From NCBI GenBank assembly GCA_017305665.1, contig JAFKKH010000017.1:1-64000 (forward strand): a stretch of 64,000 nucleotides of DNA, in the 5' to 3' direction. Under the pieces are notes generated by a model. The model was not told the origin of the DNA and did no database searches. It saw only the letters and a program-made list of their open reading frames with translations. Numbering within the stretch: position 1 is the stretch's first letter; each line of letters starts with the position of its first letter. Made by a program: the position numbers and the translations under genes. Below, in pieces: positions 47,750-55,968 of the stretch. The stretch comes from Hyphomicrobiales bacterium. GTDB taxonomy: Bacteria; Pseudomonadota; Alphaproteobacteria; Rhizobiales; Xanthobacteraceae.

Positions 47750-48628
47750 TTAGCTGCCGGCCTTGCGCGAGGCGATCGCGGCGTCGGCCTTGAGCGGCAC
47801 ATCCTCAGCCAGCGACGACGATACCGTCGGCACTTGCTCGCCATCGGTCGCACGCGACACCGCAACGCGGGTCTTGCTGAACACGGCCTCAGCGCCCGCG
47901 TTCGGTGTGTCCAGACTCTTGAGCAGTTCGGCCATCAGCAGGCTGTATTGGCCGCCGGCATCATCGACAACCTGTCCAGGCGTTGCCGACGACAGGATCA
48001 GCGCGTTATCCGGCACGTTGATCGGTGCAAGACCATGGGAGTATGCGCGGAAGCGACGCTCATACGGATTGCGCCGCGAGGCATCGATCACCGCGAGCTT
48101 GACCTTGGCGCCACGCTCCTTCATCGCACCGAGCACGGATTCGACGGACAGCCCGTCGTGCCGCACATCGATTTCCTTCCAGATCTGCGCATCGACCGGG
48201 ATCATGTAGCTCTCGCGACCGGACTGAATACCGAACCCGCTGAAGAACAGCATGGCGGTTGTTTCCGGACCGATCTTCGATTTCAGACGGCTGACTGCGC
48301 GGTGCATGTCGTCCTTGTTGGCATCCTCGATCATGATGACGTCGAAACCATCGCGGCGCAGGATCGTCGTCAGTGCGCGGGCATCATTGATCGATTGCTT
48401 CAGCGGGCGGTTGGCATCCGGATAATGTCCGTTGCCGATCACCAGCGCGACCCGCGACGGCTTGATGGTCACGCTGCCGGTTGTATCGGCAACCGCGAGG
48501 GCCTTCGCGACATCCAGGCTTCGCTTGTTGAGCGCGGCATGGGCTCCAATCGCCAGCGACACCATCCCGACAAGGACGGCGGCCAACGTGACCGATCGAG
48601 GGGAAACGCGAAACTGCCCTAGCTTCAT
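47750..48628 (-). CDS. Second caspase-fold protein without catalytic dyad
   Basis: A 292-residue protein with an N-terminal hydrophobic segment (SVTLAAVLVGMVSLAIGAHA/A) acting as signal peptide or anchor, then a caspase fold closely similar to the one at 34653 (RVALVIGNGHYP, PLKQSINDARALTTIL, IPVDAQIWKEIDVRHDG). The His position is Phe132 (FFSGFGIQ) and the Cys position Ser184 (VIDASRRNP), 52 residues apart as in the paralogue. It has no linker or TPR domain. The ATG at 48628 is chosen for the export signal. It converges on the orphan adaptor with five bases between the stops. Confidence 0.86.
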   Translation of the reverse strand: MKLGQFRVSPRSVTLAAVLVGMVSLAIGAHAALNKRSLDVAKALAVADTTGSVTIKPSRVALVIGNGHYPDANRPLKQSINDARALTTILRRDGFDVIMIEDANKDDMHRAVSRLKSKIGPETTAMLFFSGFGIQSGRESYMIPVDAQIWKEIDVRHDGLSVESVLGAMKERGAKVKLAVIDASRRNPYERRFRAYSHGLAPINVPDNALILSSATPGQVVDDAGGQYSLLMAELLKSLDTPNAGAEAVFSKTRVAVSRATDGEQVPTVSSSLAEDVPLKADAAIASRKAGS

Positions 48629-49269
48629 AACGGTCAAGTCCTGGTCGTGCTCGATGACGTTCTTAGGTCGCGCCACCGCCAAATTGGTTTTAGGGAGTGC
48701 CAGACGTATTGCGGTCAAATGCGCTGGTTTTGCGGCACCGCAGCATGCGAAAGGTCATACCCTGCGAGACCCACATGAGCAACACGAAACCTTTATTTAT
48801 TGGAAACACCATGGCTTAAGCATACTGCGCCGACCGAGCGTGGACATGTCATTTTCTCAAGTGAATACAACTAATTAGATCAATCCCACTGCTGATCTGT
48901 TGCAAGTCTGAAAGAACATGTGTCGGATACGAGGGGGAGCAAATGCTCCGCTTGGAACGCATGGCTCTCGAGGACCCTAGTGGTGCCAAATTGACGCCTC
49001 TGCCAGCAGACCGGCTCATTCCCCAGCTCCACCCTGGCTCTGTTTGTAAGTCTGTAATCAGCGGTGCCGTCCGAGTATGGTGGGGCACTCGCGAAATCTC
49101 AGGCTGCGATGTGCTTGGATGGTCAGGCTATCGCTACCTCACCGCTCATCGCCGTGACTTAAGTCACATTTGTCTTTCCTGCTGATCCGTATAATTTTTT
49201 CAATAGCTTGGGCCGGACAGGCCTTGATGCGGTTTGCCAACGCGCACGGGGGCGCGCGAAAAGGAAATC
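48629..49269. other. Long gap upstream of two divergent genes
   Basis: This 641-base region lies between the second caspase-fold gene and the DxDTT-motif gene. It contains a CRP-type palindrome at 49153-49168. A frame at 48943-49185 has a good GGGGGAG ribosome site, but its 80-residue product shows no recognisable family and was not accepted as a gene. The AT-rich part 48780-48890 probably holds promoter sequence. Confidence 0.5.
49153..49168. promoter_or_regulatory. CRP-type site upstream of the DxDTT protein
   Basis: CGTGACTTAAGTCACA contains the perfect 14-base palindrome GTGACTTAAGTCAC and fits TGTGA-N6-TCACA except for the first base. It is 101 bases before the ATG at 49270. The right half (TAAGTCACA) is the same as in the site at 41976. 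Confidence 0.7.
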
Positions 49270-51012
49270 ATGACTGCTCGCCATGTCGCCCGCGCCGTTC
49301 TCAGTGCGCTGACGAACCGCAAGGACGGTCCTTCGCTGTACGATGTGTGCGACCCGATGTTGTTGCGTCACCATGGCGGCGACGGTCATCTGGCGAAATT
49401 CTACCGGACAGCGCTGGCAAACCCGGCTCTGCGTCCCTTGCTGCGCCGGGCCGGCCTGCCGGAGCTGAAGGACGAGGGCCGCTTCCGCGAGCTTCAGGAT
49501 GCCCTGCGCCATGCGCGGGACGATGAATCCCCGGACTGGGCAGCGATCGGAAAGCCGGTGGCGGCGCTGCTGGACACCGTGAGTCTGCGGCACCCCCAGC
49601 CCCAACCGCTAGCTTCGAGCGGGCCCGCGCCCGGCCTTGCCGACATCGAGCACGTCATCCGCACCTGTGGTGCGCATCTTGTCCGATCGTTCCGCAAGAA
49701 CGGCTTCATCCCGACCTTTGCCGCCTTCAACCTGATCGGCGATCCGGATCTTCACGGCCGGGATTTTCTCGCTGCCCTCACCGGCCTCGATGCCCGCGGC
49801 TACAAGAACTCGACCTTGCTGTTCAATCTGGCGCGCATCTTCATCGCGCGCTCGCCGGCGCGCGACCTGATCAATCCGCCGTGGCGGGGGATCGCCGAAC
49901 CGATGTGGCAGCCGATGCAGATCAGGCACCGCTCGGCCTATTACGATGCGTTCTTCACCGAGGCACTTCTGAGTTTTGCGGAAAGCGGTCTCGCGACGCC
50001 GGCGGAAAACGAGACCATCCGCAAGGCGACCGCAGACATGGTCGACTTCTGCCTCACAACCAGCCGCGAAGATGTGCTCGCCCGCGACGGCAGCCGCGTC
50101 AGCGTGATCACTGCGCTGGCGCCGCACCCGCATCCGTGCTTCAGCCGCTTCTTCGCCCAGATCAAGCAGGATCTTGGTTTCGGCATCTACGTTCCCGACT
50201 GCGATACGACCGCCTGTTCGTTCTCTGCCGCCACGCAAGCGGGCTCGACTGATCCGGTCCTCAATCAGCCGCTGCTCGATTTCTATGCAGGCTATCAGGC
50301 CGGCAACGGCACCAACGAGCCGCTGGTGACCGTGCCGCTGAATGACAATATTGATTACGACGGCGGCATCGTCACCTGGATCGACAACCTCGCCGGCGAC
50401 CGTCCCTACGGCAACGATCTCGACCCCACCCTCAATCTCGATGTGCTCGAGGTCAGCTTTCGCAACTGTGTGCGGTGGCGCGTCCTCGAAACACCTCAAC
50501 GACTGCAAACCGTACAGCGAATCATCGGCTTTCAACGACGGCTGGTCGCAAGCGGCGCGTTCAGCGATCCCCGGTCGCACATCTACTATCTGCCTGAACT
50601 CTACTGTGCCTATTTCGGGCGCTGCTATGCAGCGTTCAGGGCGCTGCCGCCGGGAACACAGCAAGCGATCGATCCCGATGACACGTTCGGTTTCATCCGC
50701 AACCGGGTTCTCTCCTATGTACAGGACACGCTGATCGCCAACGAGATGAACGTGTTCGATGCGGCACTGGCGCTGATCGCGCTCGGCCACCTCGGAGCAG
50801 ACACGGAGGCCTTCACGCCTGCGCTGCACTGCATCGTCAATCGGACCGGCGAAGGCGGCCGCCGTGGTCCGTTCAAGGCCTACGAATGGAACAAGATGAA
50901 GACGCCGACACGCATTCTGGTGGGCGGTCCGGAGGTGACCTCGGCTTTCGTGCTGATGGGACTGGCGCTCGCCCGCAAAGCAATGCGGGGACGCGGCCTC
51001 GCGCCGAATTGA
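49270..51012 (+). CDS. Uncharacterised protein with a DxDTTA motif, possible terpene-cyclase-like fold
   Basis: A 580-residue protein that I cannot assign. It is rich in alpha helices and has no signal peptide. Residues 310-315 read DCDTTA, which resembles the DxDD(T)A acid motif of class II terpene and squalene cyclases; later parts (NVFDAALALIALGHLGA, GGPEVTSAFVLMGLALA) look like alpha/alpha-barrel repeats of that superfamily, but the QW repeats are absent. A cyclase-like or prenyl-binding function is conjecture. AAGGAAA precedes the ATG at 49270. A CRP-type site lies upstream, linking it to the regulator at 41160. Confidence 0.6.
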   Translation: MTARHVARAVLSALTNRKDGPSLYDVCDPMLLRHHGGDGHLAKFYRTALANPALRPLLRRAGLPELKDEGRFRELQDALRHARDDESPDWAAIGKPVAALLDTVSLRHPQPQPLASSGPAPGLADIEHVIRTCGAHLVRSFRKNGFIPTFAAFNLIGDPDLHGRDFLAALTGLDARGYKNSTLLFNLARIFIARSPARDLINPPWRGIAEPMWQPMQIRHRSAYYDAFFTEALLSFAESGLATPAENETIRKATADMVDFCLTTSREDVLARDGSRVSVITALAPHPHPCFSRFFAQIKQDLGFGIYVPDCDTTACSFSAATQAGSTDPVLNQPLLDFYAGYQAGNGTNEPLVTVPLNDNIDYDGGIVTWIDNLAGDRPYGNDLDPTLNLDVLEVSFRNCVRWRVLETPQRLQTVQRIIGFQRRLVASGAFSDPRSHIYYLPELYCAYFGRCYAAFRALPPGTQQAIDPDDTFGFIRNRVLSYVQDTLIANEMNVFDAALALIALGHLGADTEAFTPALHCIVNRTGEGGRRGPFKAYEWNKMKTPTRILVGGPEVTSAFVLMGLALARKAMRGRGLAPN

Positions 51013-51105
51013 AGCGGGGACGGGCTCTGTCGCTGGCGCGTTTGCGCGAATAGCCTCATAATTTCGACGACCTGTTGATCCGCCTCTCGCAAACGGCCAG
51101 GCCTG

Positions 51106-51837
51106 ATGAAATCGATTGCTGCACTCCTGTTATCCTTCTCGGTATTGCTCTCGCCGATTGCCGCCCACGCCGCCGATGTTTCCGGCCTCCCGAAAATCCA
51201 TGACGGCGACACGCTGCAGATCGGACACGTCAAACTTCGGCTCGCCGGCATCGATGCGCCATCGACCGACCAACTGTGCCTCAACGACAAGGGTGAGCGT
51301 TGGACCTGTGGCGTCGCCGCGCGTAACGCGCTTATCCACTACACCGACAAGAAAACCTGGACCTGTCACGTGTTGCGCGCCAACCGTCACGGCCGCTCGA
51401 TTGCCAAATGCATCGTCGATGACGAGGATATCCAGCAGTGGATGGTGAAGACCGGGTGGGCGTTGTCGCTTCCGCGCATCTCCCACGCCTACGACGCGGA
51501 TCAGAAAGCCGCGCGCGAGGCCAAGGCCGGAATGTGGGCCGGCGCTTTCATCGCGCCGTGGGACTGGCGAGTGCGCAACAAGAAGACCACGATTCTGGGC
51601 GCGGTCAAACCACCACCGACGGCCCGTCGAATCCTGCTGGCGTCGGCGTCCGGGCCCGTCGCGCCCTCGCCTGAATGCACCATCAAGGGCAACGTCAACC
51701 GCTCGGGCGTGTGCATCTATCACAAGCCGACCAGCCGCTGGTACGCGCAGATCAAGATGAAGATCAGCAAAGGCACGCGGTGGTTCTGCTCGGTCGAAGA
51801 GGCCGAAGCCGCCGGCTGCCGCGAGACCCGGCGATAG
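51106..51837 (+). CDS. Exported thermonuclease-family (SNase-fold) protein with Cys-rich tail
   Basis: A 243-residue protein with a signal peptide (SIAALLLSFSVLLSPIAAHA/A) and an SNase-type OB fold: IHDGDTLQIGHVKLRLAGIDAP, then GKERW-like GERWTCGVAARNAL and NRHGRSIAKC. In staphylococcal nuclease the sequence after the first loop is DTPE, with Glu43 as general base; here it is IDAPS, so that Glu is replaced by Ser, while the Arg positions (RLAG, HGR) remain. A C-terminal module (CTIKGNVNR ... KGTRWFCSVEEAEAAGCR) of about 50 residues follows. It may be a weak or inactive nuclease, or bind nucleic acid only. Confidence 0.82.
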   Translation: MKSIAALLLSFSVLLSPIAAHAADVSGLPKIHDGDTLQIGHVKLRLAGIDAPSTDQLCLNDKGERWTCGVAARNALIHYTDKKTWTCHVLRANRHGRSIAKCIVDDEDIQQWMVKTGWALSLPRISHAYDADQKAAREAKAGMWAGAFIAPWDWRVRNKKTTILGAVKPPPTARRILLASASGPVAPSPECTIKGNVNRSGVCIYHKPTSRWYAQIKMKISKGTRWFCSVEEAEAAGCRETRR

Positions 51838-51882
51838 ATTGCCGTCCGCTATGGTATGGTCCGCGTATCGCAATTCTGAGCC

Positions 51883-52740
51883 TTGCCGTTGACGGACCTC
51901 GAACCTTCCGCCAGTCGTCCCGCACCGCTCCGGCACGGCCGCCTGCGACGCGCCGCGCTGATCACGTGCGTCGCTGCCGTCACCTATGGTGCCGTCGCCT
52001 ATCTCGCGCTGCCGTCGCTGTGGACGCATTACGAGCATCAGAAGGGGCTGGCGGGCCTGCCGATGGTGACGCGTACGGCGCAAGGCATTCCCGGCGACCC
52101 GATCAATGTCGGCATGATCGGCAGTGAGAAAGATATCGTCTGTGCCATGCACGCCGCCGGCTGGTACCCGGCCGATCCGATTACGCTGCGATCGAGCCTC
52201 GAAATCGCCGGAAGCGTATTACTGGATCGACCCTATCACGACGCCCCGGTCAGCCATCTCTACTATCAGGGGCGGCGCGAGGACCTGGCTTTCGAGAAGC
52301 CGGCCGGTGCCAGCGCCGACACCCGCCACCATGTCCGCTTCTGGAAGGTGCTGGACAAAGGCGTGGAAGGCCGCCCGGTGTGGCTCGGCGACGCGACGTT
52401 CGACCGAGGTGTGGGCATCAGCAAATACACCGGCGCCGTAACCCATCACATCAACGCCGACATCGACGCCGAGCGGCAGTCGCTGGCTGCCGATCTGGAG
52501 ACGGCGGGCATGGTCGATGCCAAGTATCAGGTGACCGGCGTCGGCCCCACACTGACCGGACGCAACGGCGGCGGCGATCTCTATTACACCGACGGAGAGG
52601 TCTGGCTTCTGAGACTGGTGGTCGGCTGCGCGAAGCGGTCCGGTCCCGTCGTCGATATTCCGAGTCCGGTGGCGACCGAGATCAAGGACGATATCTGGCA
52701 ACAGGTGCGGACCGCGCTGGAACAGCTGCCATCGCGCTAA
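51883..52740 (+). CDS. LssY_C-domain membrane-anchored protein
   Basis: A protein of about 285 residues with one N-terminal membrane helix (AALITCVAAVTYGAVAYLALPSLW) and a C-terminal LssY_C domain: GDPINVGMIGSEKDIVCAMHAAGWYPADPITLRSSL, SHLYYQGRREDLAFEK and HHVRFWKV, the marks of that family. Function of the domain is unknown; it occurs fused to PAP2 or DedA-like membrane proteins and alone. The start is uncertain: TTG at 51883 or TTG at 51889, with no strong ribosome site. It follows the SNase-like gene after 45 bases. Confidence 0.78.
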   Translation: MPLTDLEPSASRPAPLRHGRLRRAALITCVAAVTYGAVAYLALPSLWTHYEHQKGLAGLPMVTRTAQGIPGDPINVGMIGSEKDIVCAMHAAGWYPADPITLRSSLEIAGSVLLDRPYHDAPVSHLYYQGRREDLAFEKPAGASADTRHHVRFWKVLDKGVEGRPVWLGDATFDRGVGISKYTGAVTHHINADIDAERQSLAADLETAGMVDAKYQVTGVGPTLTGRNGGGDLYYTDGEVWLLRLVVGCAKRSGPVVDIPSPVATEIKDDIWQQVRTALEQLPSR

Positions 52741-52813
52741 ATGTCATGGCTGCTCTTCGCTGGCGTCGATTGAGCCCGATCTGCCTTGATTTCGCGCCGT
52801 CCCATGCGCCACA

Positions 52814-52890
52814 TAGTGGAGTGAATTTGACATTCGCGACCCACCTTCCCCAACGCCGCGGACGCGAATGTCAAATTCAAAACTCCACTA
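52814..52890. repeat. Inverted repeat 1 (AGTGGAG type)
   Basis: The left arm TAGTGGAGTGAATTTGACAT (continuing TCGCG, to 52838) is matched by an inverted right arm at 52863-52890 (CGCGAATGTCAAATTCAAAA, then CTCCACTA). The loop is 24 bases. It directly precedes a second palindrome of related design and looks like a non-autonomous element. Confidence 0.8.
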
Positions 52891-52906
52891 ACGAATTGTA
52901 TCTGCT

Positions 52907-52978
52907 AGTGGTCCTTCGATTCTAACATTCGCAAGAAGGCGCGCTGAAATGGGATGCGAATGTTAGAATCGGACCACT
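52907..52978. repeat. Inverted repeat 2 (AGTGGTCC type)
   Basis: The left arm (52907-52933) begins AGTGGTCCTTCGATTCTAAC and the right arm (52955-52978) ends TTAGAATCGGACCACT; three extra bases (CTT) interrupt the left arm. The loop is about 21 bases. Both repeats share the AGTGG outer end and ATTCGC inner end. It lies 35 bases before the aminotransferase ATG, so it may carry or disrupt that promoter. Confidence 0.8.
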
Positions 52979-53013
52979 GGCGCGGCCGATAATTGAGCAG
53001 GAAGAAGCAGACG

Positions 53014-54201
53014 ATGGTCGTTCGAGCGGGACGTGAATTTCTGGCTATCCCCGGCCCCACCACGATGCCCGACGAGGTGTTGCAGGCGATGCATCGCCCG
53101 GCCCTCGACATCTATTCCGATGCGATGGTGCAACTGACGGACGGGTTGCTGCGCGACCTGAAACGGCTGTTCGCGACCAAGGGCCATTCGTACATCTACA
53201 TCGCCAACGGTCACGGCGCCTGGGAAGCCGTTCTCAGCAACGTACTGTCGCGCGGCGACAAGATCCTCGTGCTGGAAAGCGGCCGCTTCGCCATCAACTG
53301 GGGCAACGCCGCCACGGCCATGGGTGTCGAAGTCGAAGTGCTCAAAGGCGATATCCGCCGCGCGGTCCGTCCCGCCGAGGTCGAAGCCCGGCTGCGCCAG
53401 GACACCGAAGGCAAGATCAAGGCGATCGTAGTGGTGCAGGTCGATACCGCCTCGGGGGCCTTCAACGACATTCCCGCCATCGGCCGCGCCATCAAGGCTG
53501 CGAAACACAACGCGCTGTTCATGGTCGACGCGGTGGCCTCGCTCGGCTGCATGCCGTTCGAGATGGACGCGTGGGGCATCGACGTCGCCATGTCCGCCTC
53601 GCAGAAAGGCCTGATGACGCCGCCGGGCCTCGGCTTCGTCGCGGTCAACGATCGCGCGCGCGAGGTCCACAAGACCGCGGGCCTGCGCACACCCTATTGG
53701 GACTGGAGCGAGCGCGACGGCGTCGAACATTACCGCAAATATGCCGGCACCGCGCCGGTGCACCTGCTGTTCGCGTTACGGCAGGCGTTCGACATGCTGT
53801 TCGCGGAAGGGCTCGACAATGTCTTCCTCCGCCATCGGCTGCTGGCCGAAACCGTTCGCCACGCGGTGGCGGCATGGTCGGAGGGGCAGGTCCTTTCCTT
53901 CAACATCGAAGCGCCGGCTGAGCGAGCCAACACGGTCACGACAGTTCGTATCGGCGAGGGCCACGATCCCGCCAGTCTGCAAGCCTATTGCAAGGACAAG
54001 TGCGGCGTGGTGCTGGGCACCGGCATCGGCGATTTGTCCGGACGCGCTTTCCGCATCGCGCACATGGGTCACGTCAATGCGCCGATGATCCTCGGCACGC
54101 TCGGTGTGGTCGAGGTCGGCCTTGCCGCGCTTGGTATTCCACATGGGCGCGGCGGCACCAGCGCAGCGATCGACTGGCTCGGCCATAACGTCAGCGCCTA
54201 G
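53014..54201 (+). CDS. Class V aminotransferase (serine/alanine-glyoxylate type)
   Basis: A 395-residue PLP enzyme of the SgaA/AGT family. The start region FLAIPGPTTMPDEVLQAM, the glycine segment ANGHGAWEAVLSN, VDAVASLGCMPFEMDAWGIDV and the PLP lysine in SASQKGLMTPPGLGFVAV are typical. It transfers the amino group of serine or alanine to glyoxylate, making glycine. With an active RuBisCO in the cell, glyoxylate from phosphoglycolate is one plausible source, but this link is inference. The ATG at 53014 follows AGGAAGAAG; a TTG at 52993 is in frame but unlikely. Confidence 0.88.
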   Translation: MVVRAGREFLAIPGPTTMPDEVLQAMHRPALDIYSDAMVQLTDGLLRDLKRLFATKGHSYIYIANGHGAWEAVLSNVLSRGDKILVLESGRFAINWGNAATAMGVEVEVLKGDIRRAVRPAEVEARLRQDTEGKIKAIVVVQVDTASGAFNDIPAIGRAIKAAKHNALFMVDAVASLGCMPFEMDAWGIDVAMSASQKGLMTPPGLGFVAVNDRAREVHKTAGLRTPYWDWSERDGVEHYRKYAGTAPVHLLFALRQAFDMLFAEGLDNVFLRHRLLAETVRHAVAAWSEGQVLSFNIEAPAERANTVTTVRIGEGHDPASLQAYCKDKCGVVLGTGIGDLSGRAFRIAHMGHVNAPMILGTLGVVEVGLAALGIPHGRGGTSAAIDWLGHNVSA

Positions 54202-54413
54202 CGAGGCGGGCTTATGGTCTGCGCAGTGCAGCAAAGTCCGCTTTGACGCACGGCAACGCTACCGATTTACCCCGTTGACATGTGCACCTCCAGGTGATCG
54301 CCCTTCGACGCATTGACGCCGCTCGCGGAATGCAGGCAGAAATGGGCTTCGGGATGCCTGCATCCCCACGTCACAAAGCCGATGGCCAAAGAGCCCGGCA
54401 CGGGAGGAGACAC

Positions 54414-55631
54414 ATGAGTTCAATCAAGCATGCGATGTTTGCCGGCACGTTGGCGGCGGCATTCCTGGCTGCGCCGTCGGCGTTCGCCCAGGTATCCGAC
54501 GACGTCGTCAAGATCGGCGTTCTCACCGATATGAACGGACCGGCATCAACGCCGACGGGCAAGGGATCGGTCACCGCCGCCCAGATGGCGGTGGAGGACT
54601 TTGGCGGCAAGGTGCTGGGCAAGCCGATCAGCGTCGTCGTTGGCGACCACCAGCTCAAGCCGGACATCGGCGCATCCATCGCGCGGAAGTGGTACGACGT
54701 TGAGCAGGTCGACCTCATCGTTGACGTGCCGGTCTCGGCCGTTGGTCTTGCCGTCCAGAACATCGCCAACGAGAAGAAGAAGTTGCTGATCGTCCACTCG
54801 ACCGGCACAGCCGACTTCCATGGCAAGTTCTGCTCGCCCTACGCAATCCAGTGGGTGTTCGACACCCATGCGCTCGCCGCGGGTACCGCGCAGGCGGTTG
54901 TCAAGCGCGGCGGCGACACCTGGTTTTTCATCACCGACGATTATGCTTTCGGCCATTCGCTCGAGAAGGACGCATCGGATGTCGTAAAGAAAATGGGCGG
55001 CAAGGTGCTCGGCGCCGTGCGGCCTCCCTTTGCAACGCCAGACCTGTCATCATTCGTTCTTCAGGCGCAGGCGTCCAAGGCCAAGATCATCGGTATCGCC
55101 GGTGGCCCGCCGAACAACAACAATGAGATCAAGACCGGTTCCGAGTTCGGCGTGTTCAAGGGCGGCCAGCAGATGGCGGCCCTTCTTGAGCTGATCACGG
55201 ATGTCCATTCGCTCGGGCTGCAGGCGGCGCAAGGCCTGCTGCTGACGACCTCGTTCTACTGGGACATGGACGACAAGACCCGCGAATGGTCGAAGCGCTA
55301 TTTCGCTAAGATGAACCAGATGCCGACCATGTGGCAGGCGGGCGTCTATTCGTCGGTGATGCACTATCTCGAGGCAATCAAGGCAACGGGCACTGATGAT
55401 CCGCTGAAGGTCGCCGCCGAGATGCGCAAGCATCCCATCGAGGACTTCTTCGCCCGCAACGGCAAGCTGCGCGAGGACAATCTGATGGTGCACGATCTCA
55501 TGCTGGTGCAGGTCAAGACGCCTGAGGAATCCAAGTATCCGTGGGACTACTACAAAATCCTCGCCAAGATCCCCGGCGAGGAAGCTTTCGGCCCCGAAAA
55601 TCCGGCGTGCAAGCTGGTGACGAAGAAGTAA
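54414..55631 (+). CDS. Branched-chain-type ABC solute-binding protein
   Basis: A 405-residue periplasmic binding protein of the LivK/type I fold. Signal peptide FAGTLAAAFLAAPSAFA/Q is followed by VVKIGVLTDMNGPASTPTGKGSVTAAQMAVEDFGGKVLGKPI, the family opening. GGAGGAGA precedes the ATG at 54414; the upstream open frame to 54282 is not coding. No permease or ATPase genes are nearby, so the rest of the transporter is elsewhere, or it works with a shared one. The ligand is unknown; relatives in rhizobia bind amino acids, amides or aromatic acids. Confidence 0.9.
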   Translation: MSSIKHAMFAGTLAAAFLAAPSAFAQVSDDVVKIGVLTDMNGPASTPTGKGSVTAAQMAVEDFGGKVLGKPISVVVGDHQLKPDIGASIARKWYDVEQVDLIVDVPVSAVGLAVQNIANEKKKLLIVHSTGTADFHGKFCSPYAIQWVFDTHALAAGTAQAVVKRGGDTWFFITDDYAFGHSLEKDASDVVKKMGGKVLGAVRPPFATPDLSSFVLQAQASKAKIIGIAGGPPNNNNEIKTGSEFGVFKGGQQMAALLELITDVHSLGLQAAQGLLLTTSFYWDMDDKTREWSKRYFAKMNQMPTMWQAGVYSSVMHYLEAIKATGTDDPLKVAAEMRKHPIEDFFARNGKLREDNLMVHDLMLVQVKTPEESKYPWDYYKILAKIPGEEAFGPENPACKLVTKK

Positions 55632-55968
55632 CGCGCTGGCATTTCAGGATGATCAGGGGGGCGCCGGCCGTGAGGCCGGCGCTCCTAATCATCATGGACG
55701 TAGAACTAATAGAATAATCATTCCCCACTATCCCTGCCCGCAATGCGCGTGGAGCACTTGTACGGGTTGGACTGGCCCGAGATGCGCGTTTGCCGGCTGG
55801 ATAATCGCGAACCGCGTATGAACGCGATCAGTGCCTTCGCGTCAGGCGTCACGCCCTTCTCTTTGGTAGTCCCGGCAACCAAAGAGAATTGACTCGTCAA
55901 TATATTTGCGAAACACATATATTTTTAAGACACCCGTATTGCGTCCTTCGAGGAAGCAAGGAAGCCTC
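55632..55968. other. Gap at the border of the accessory cluster
   Basis: This 337-base gap contains the terminator of the binding-protein gene and then AT-richer sequence leading to the SDR gene, with AAGGAAG as its ribosome site. No gene or integration scar was recognised. Confidence 0.5.
55649..55694 (+). terminator. Large GC-rich hairpin after the solute-binding gene
   Basis: GCGCCGGCC (55662-55670) pairs with GGCCGGCGC (55675-55683) over a GTGA loop, and outer arms GATGAT / ATCATC extend the stem. It begins 18 bases after the stop. The T-run is poor, but the stem is very strong. Confidence 0.75.

Noticed and set aside
48943-49185. 80-codon open frame with a GGGGGAG ribosome-site-like run
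   Set aside because: The product has no recognisable family or consistent composition, the opposite strand is equally open, and the CRP-type palindrome lies inside it.
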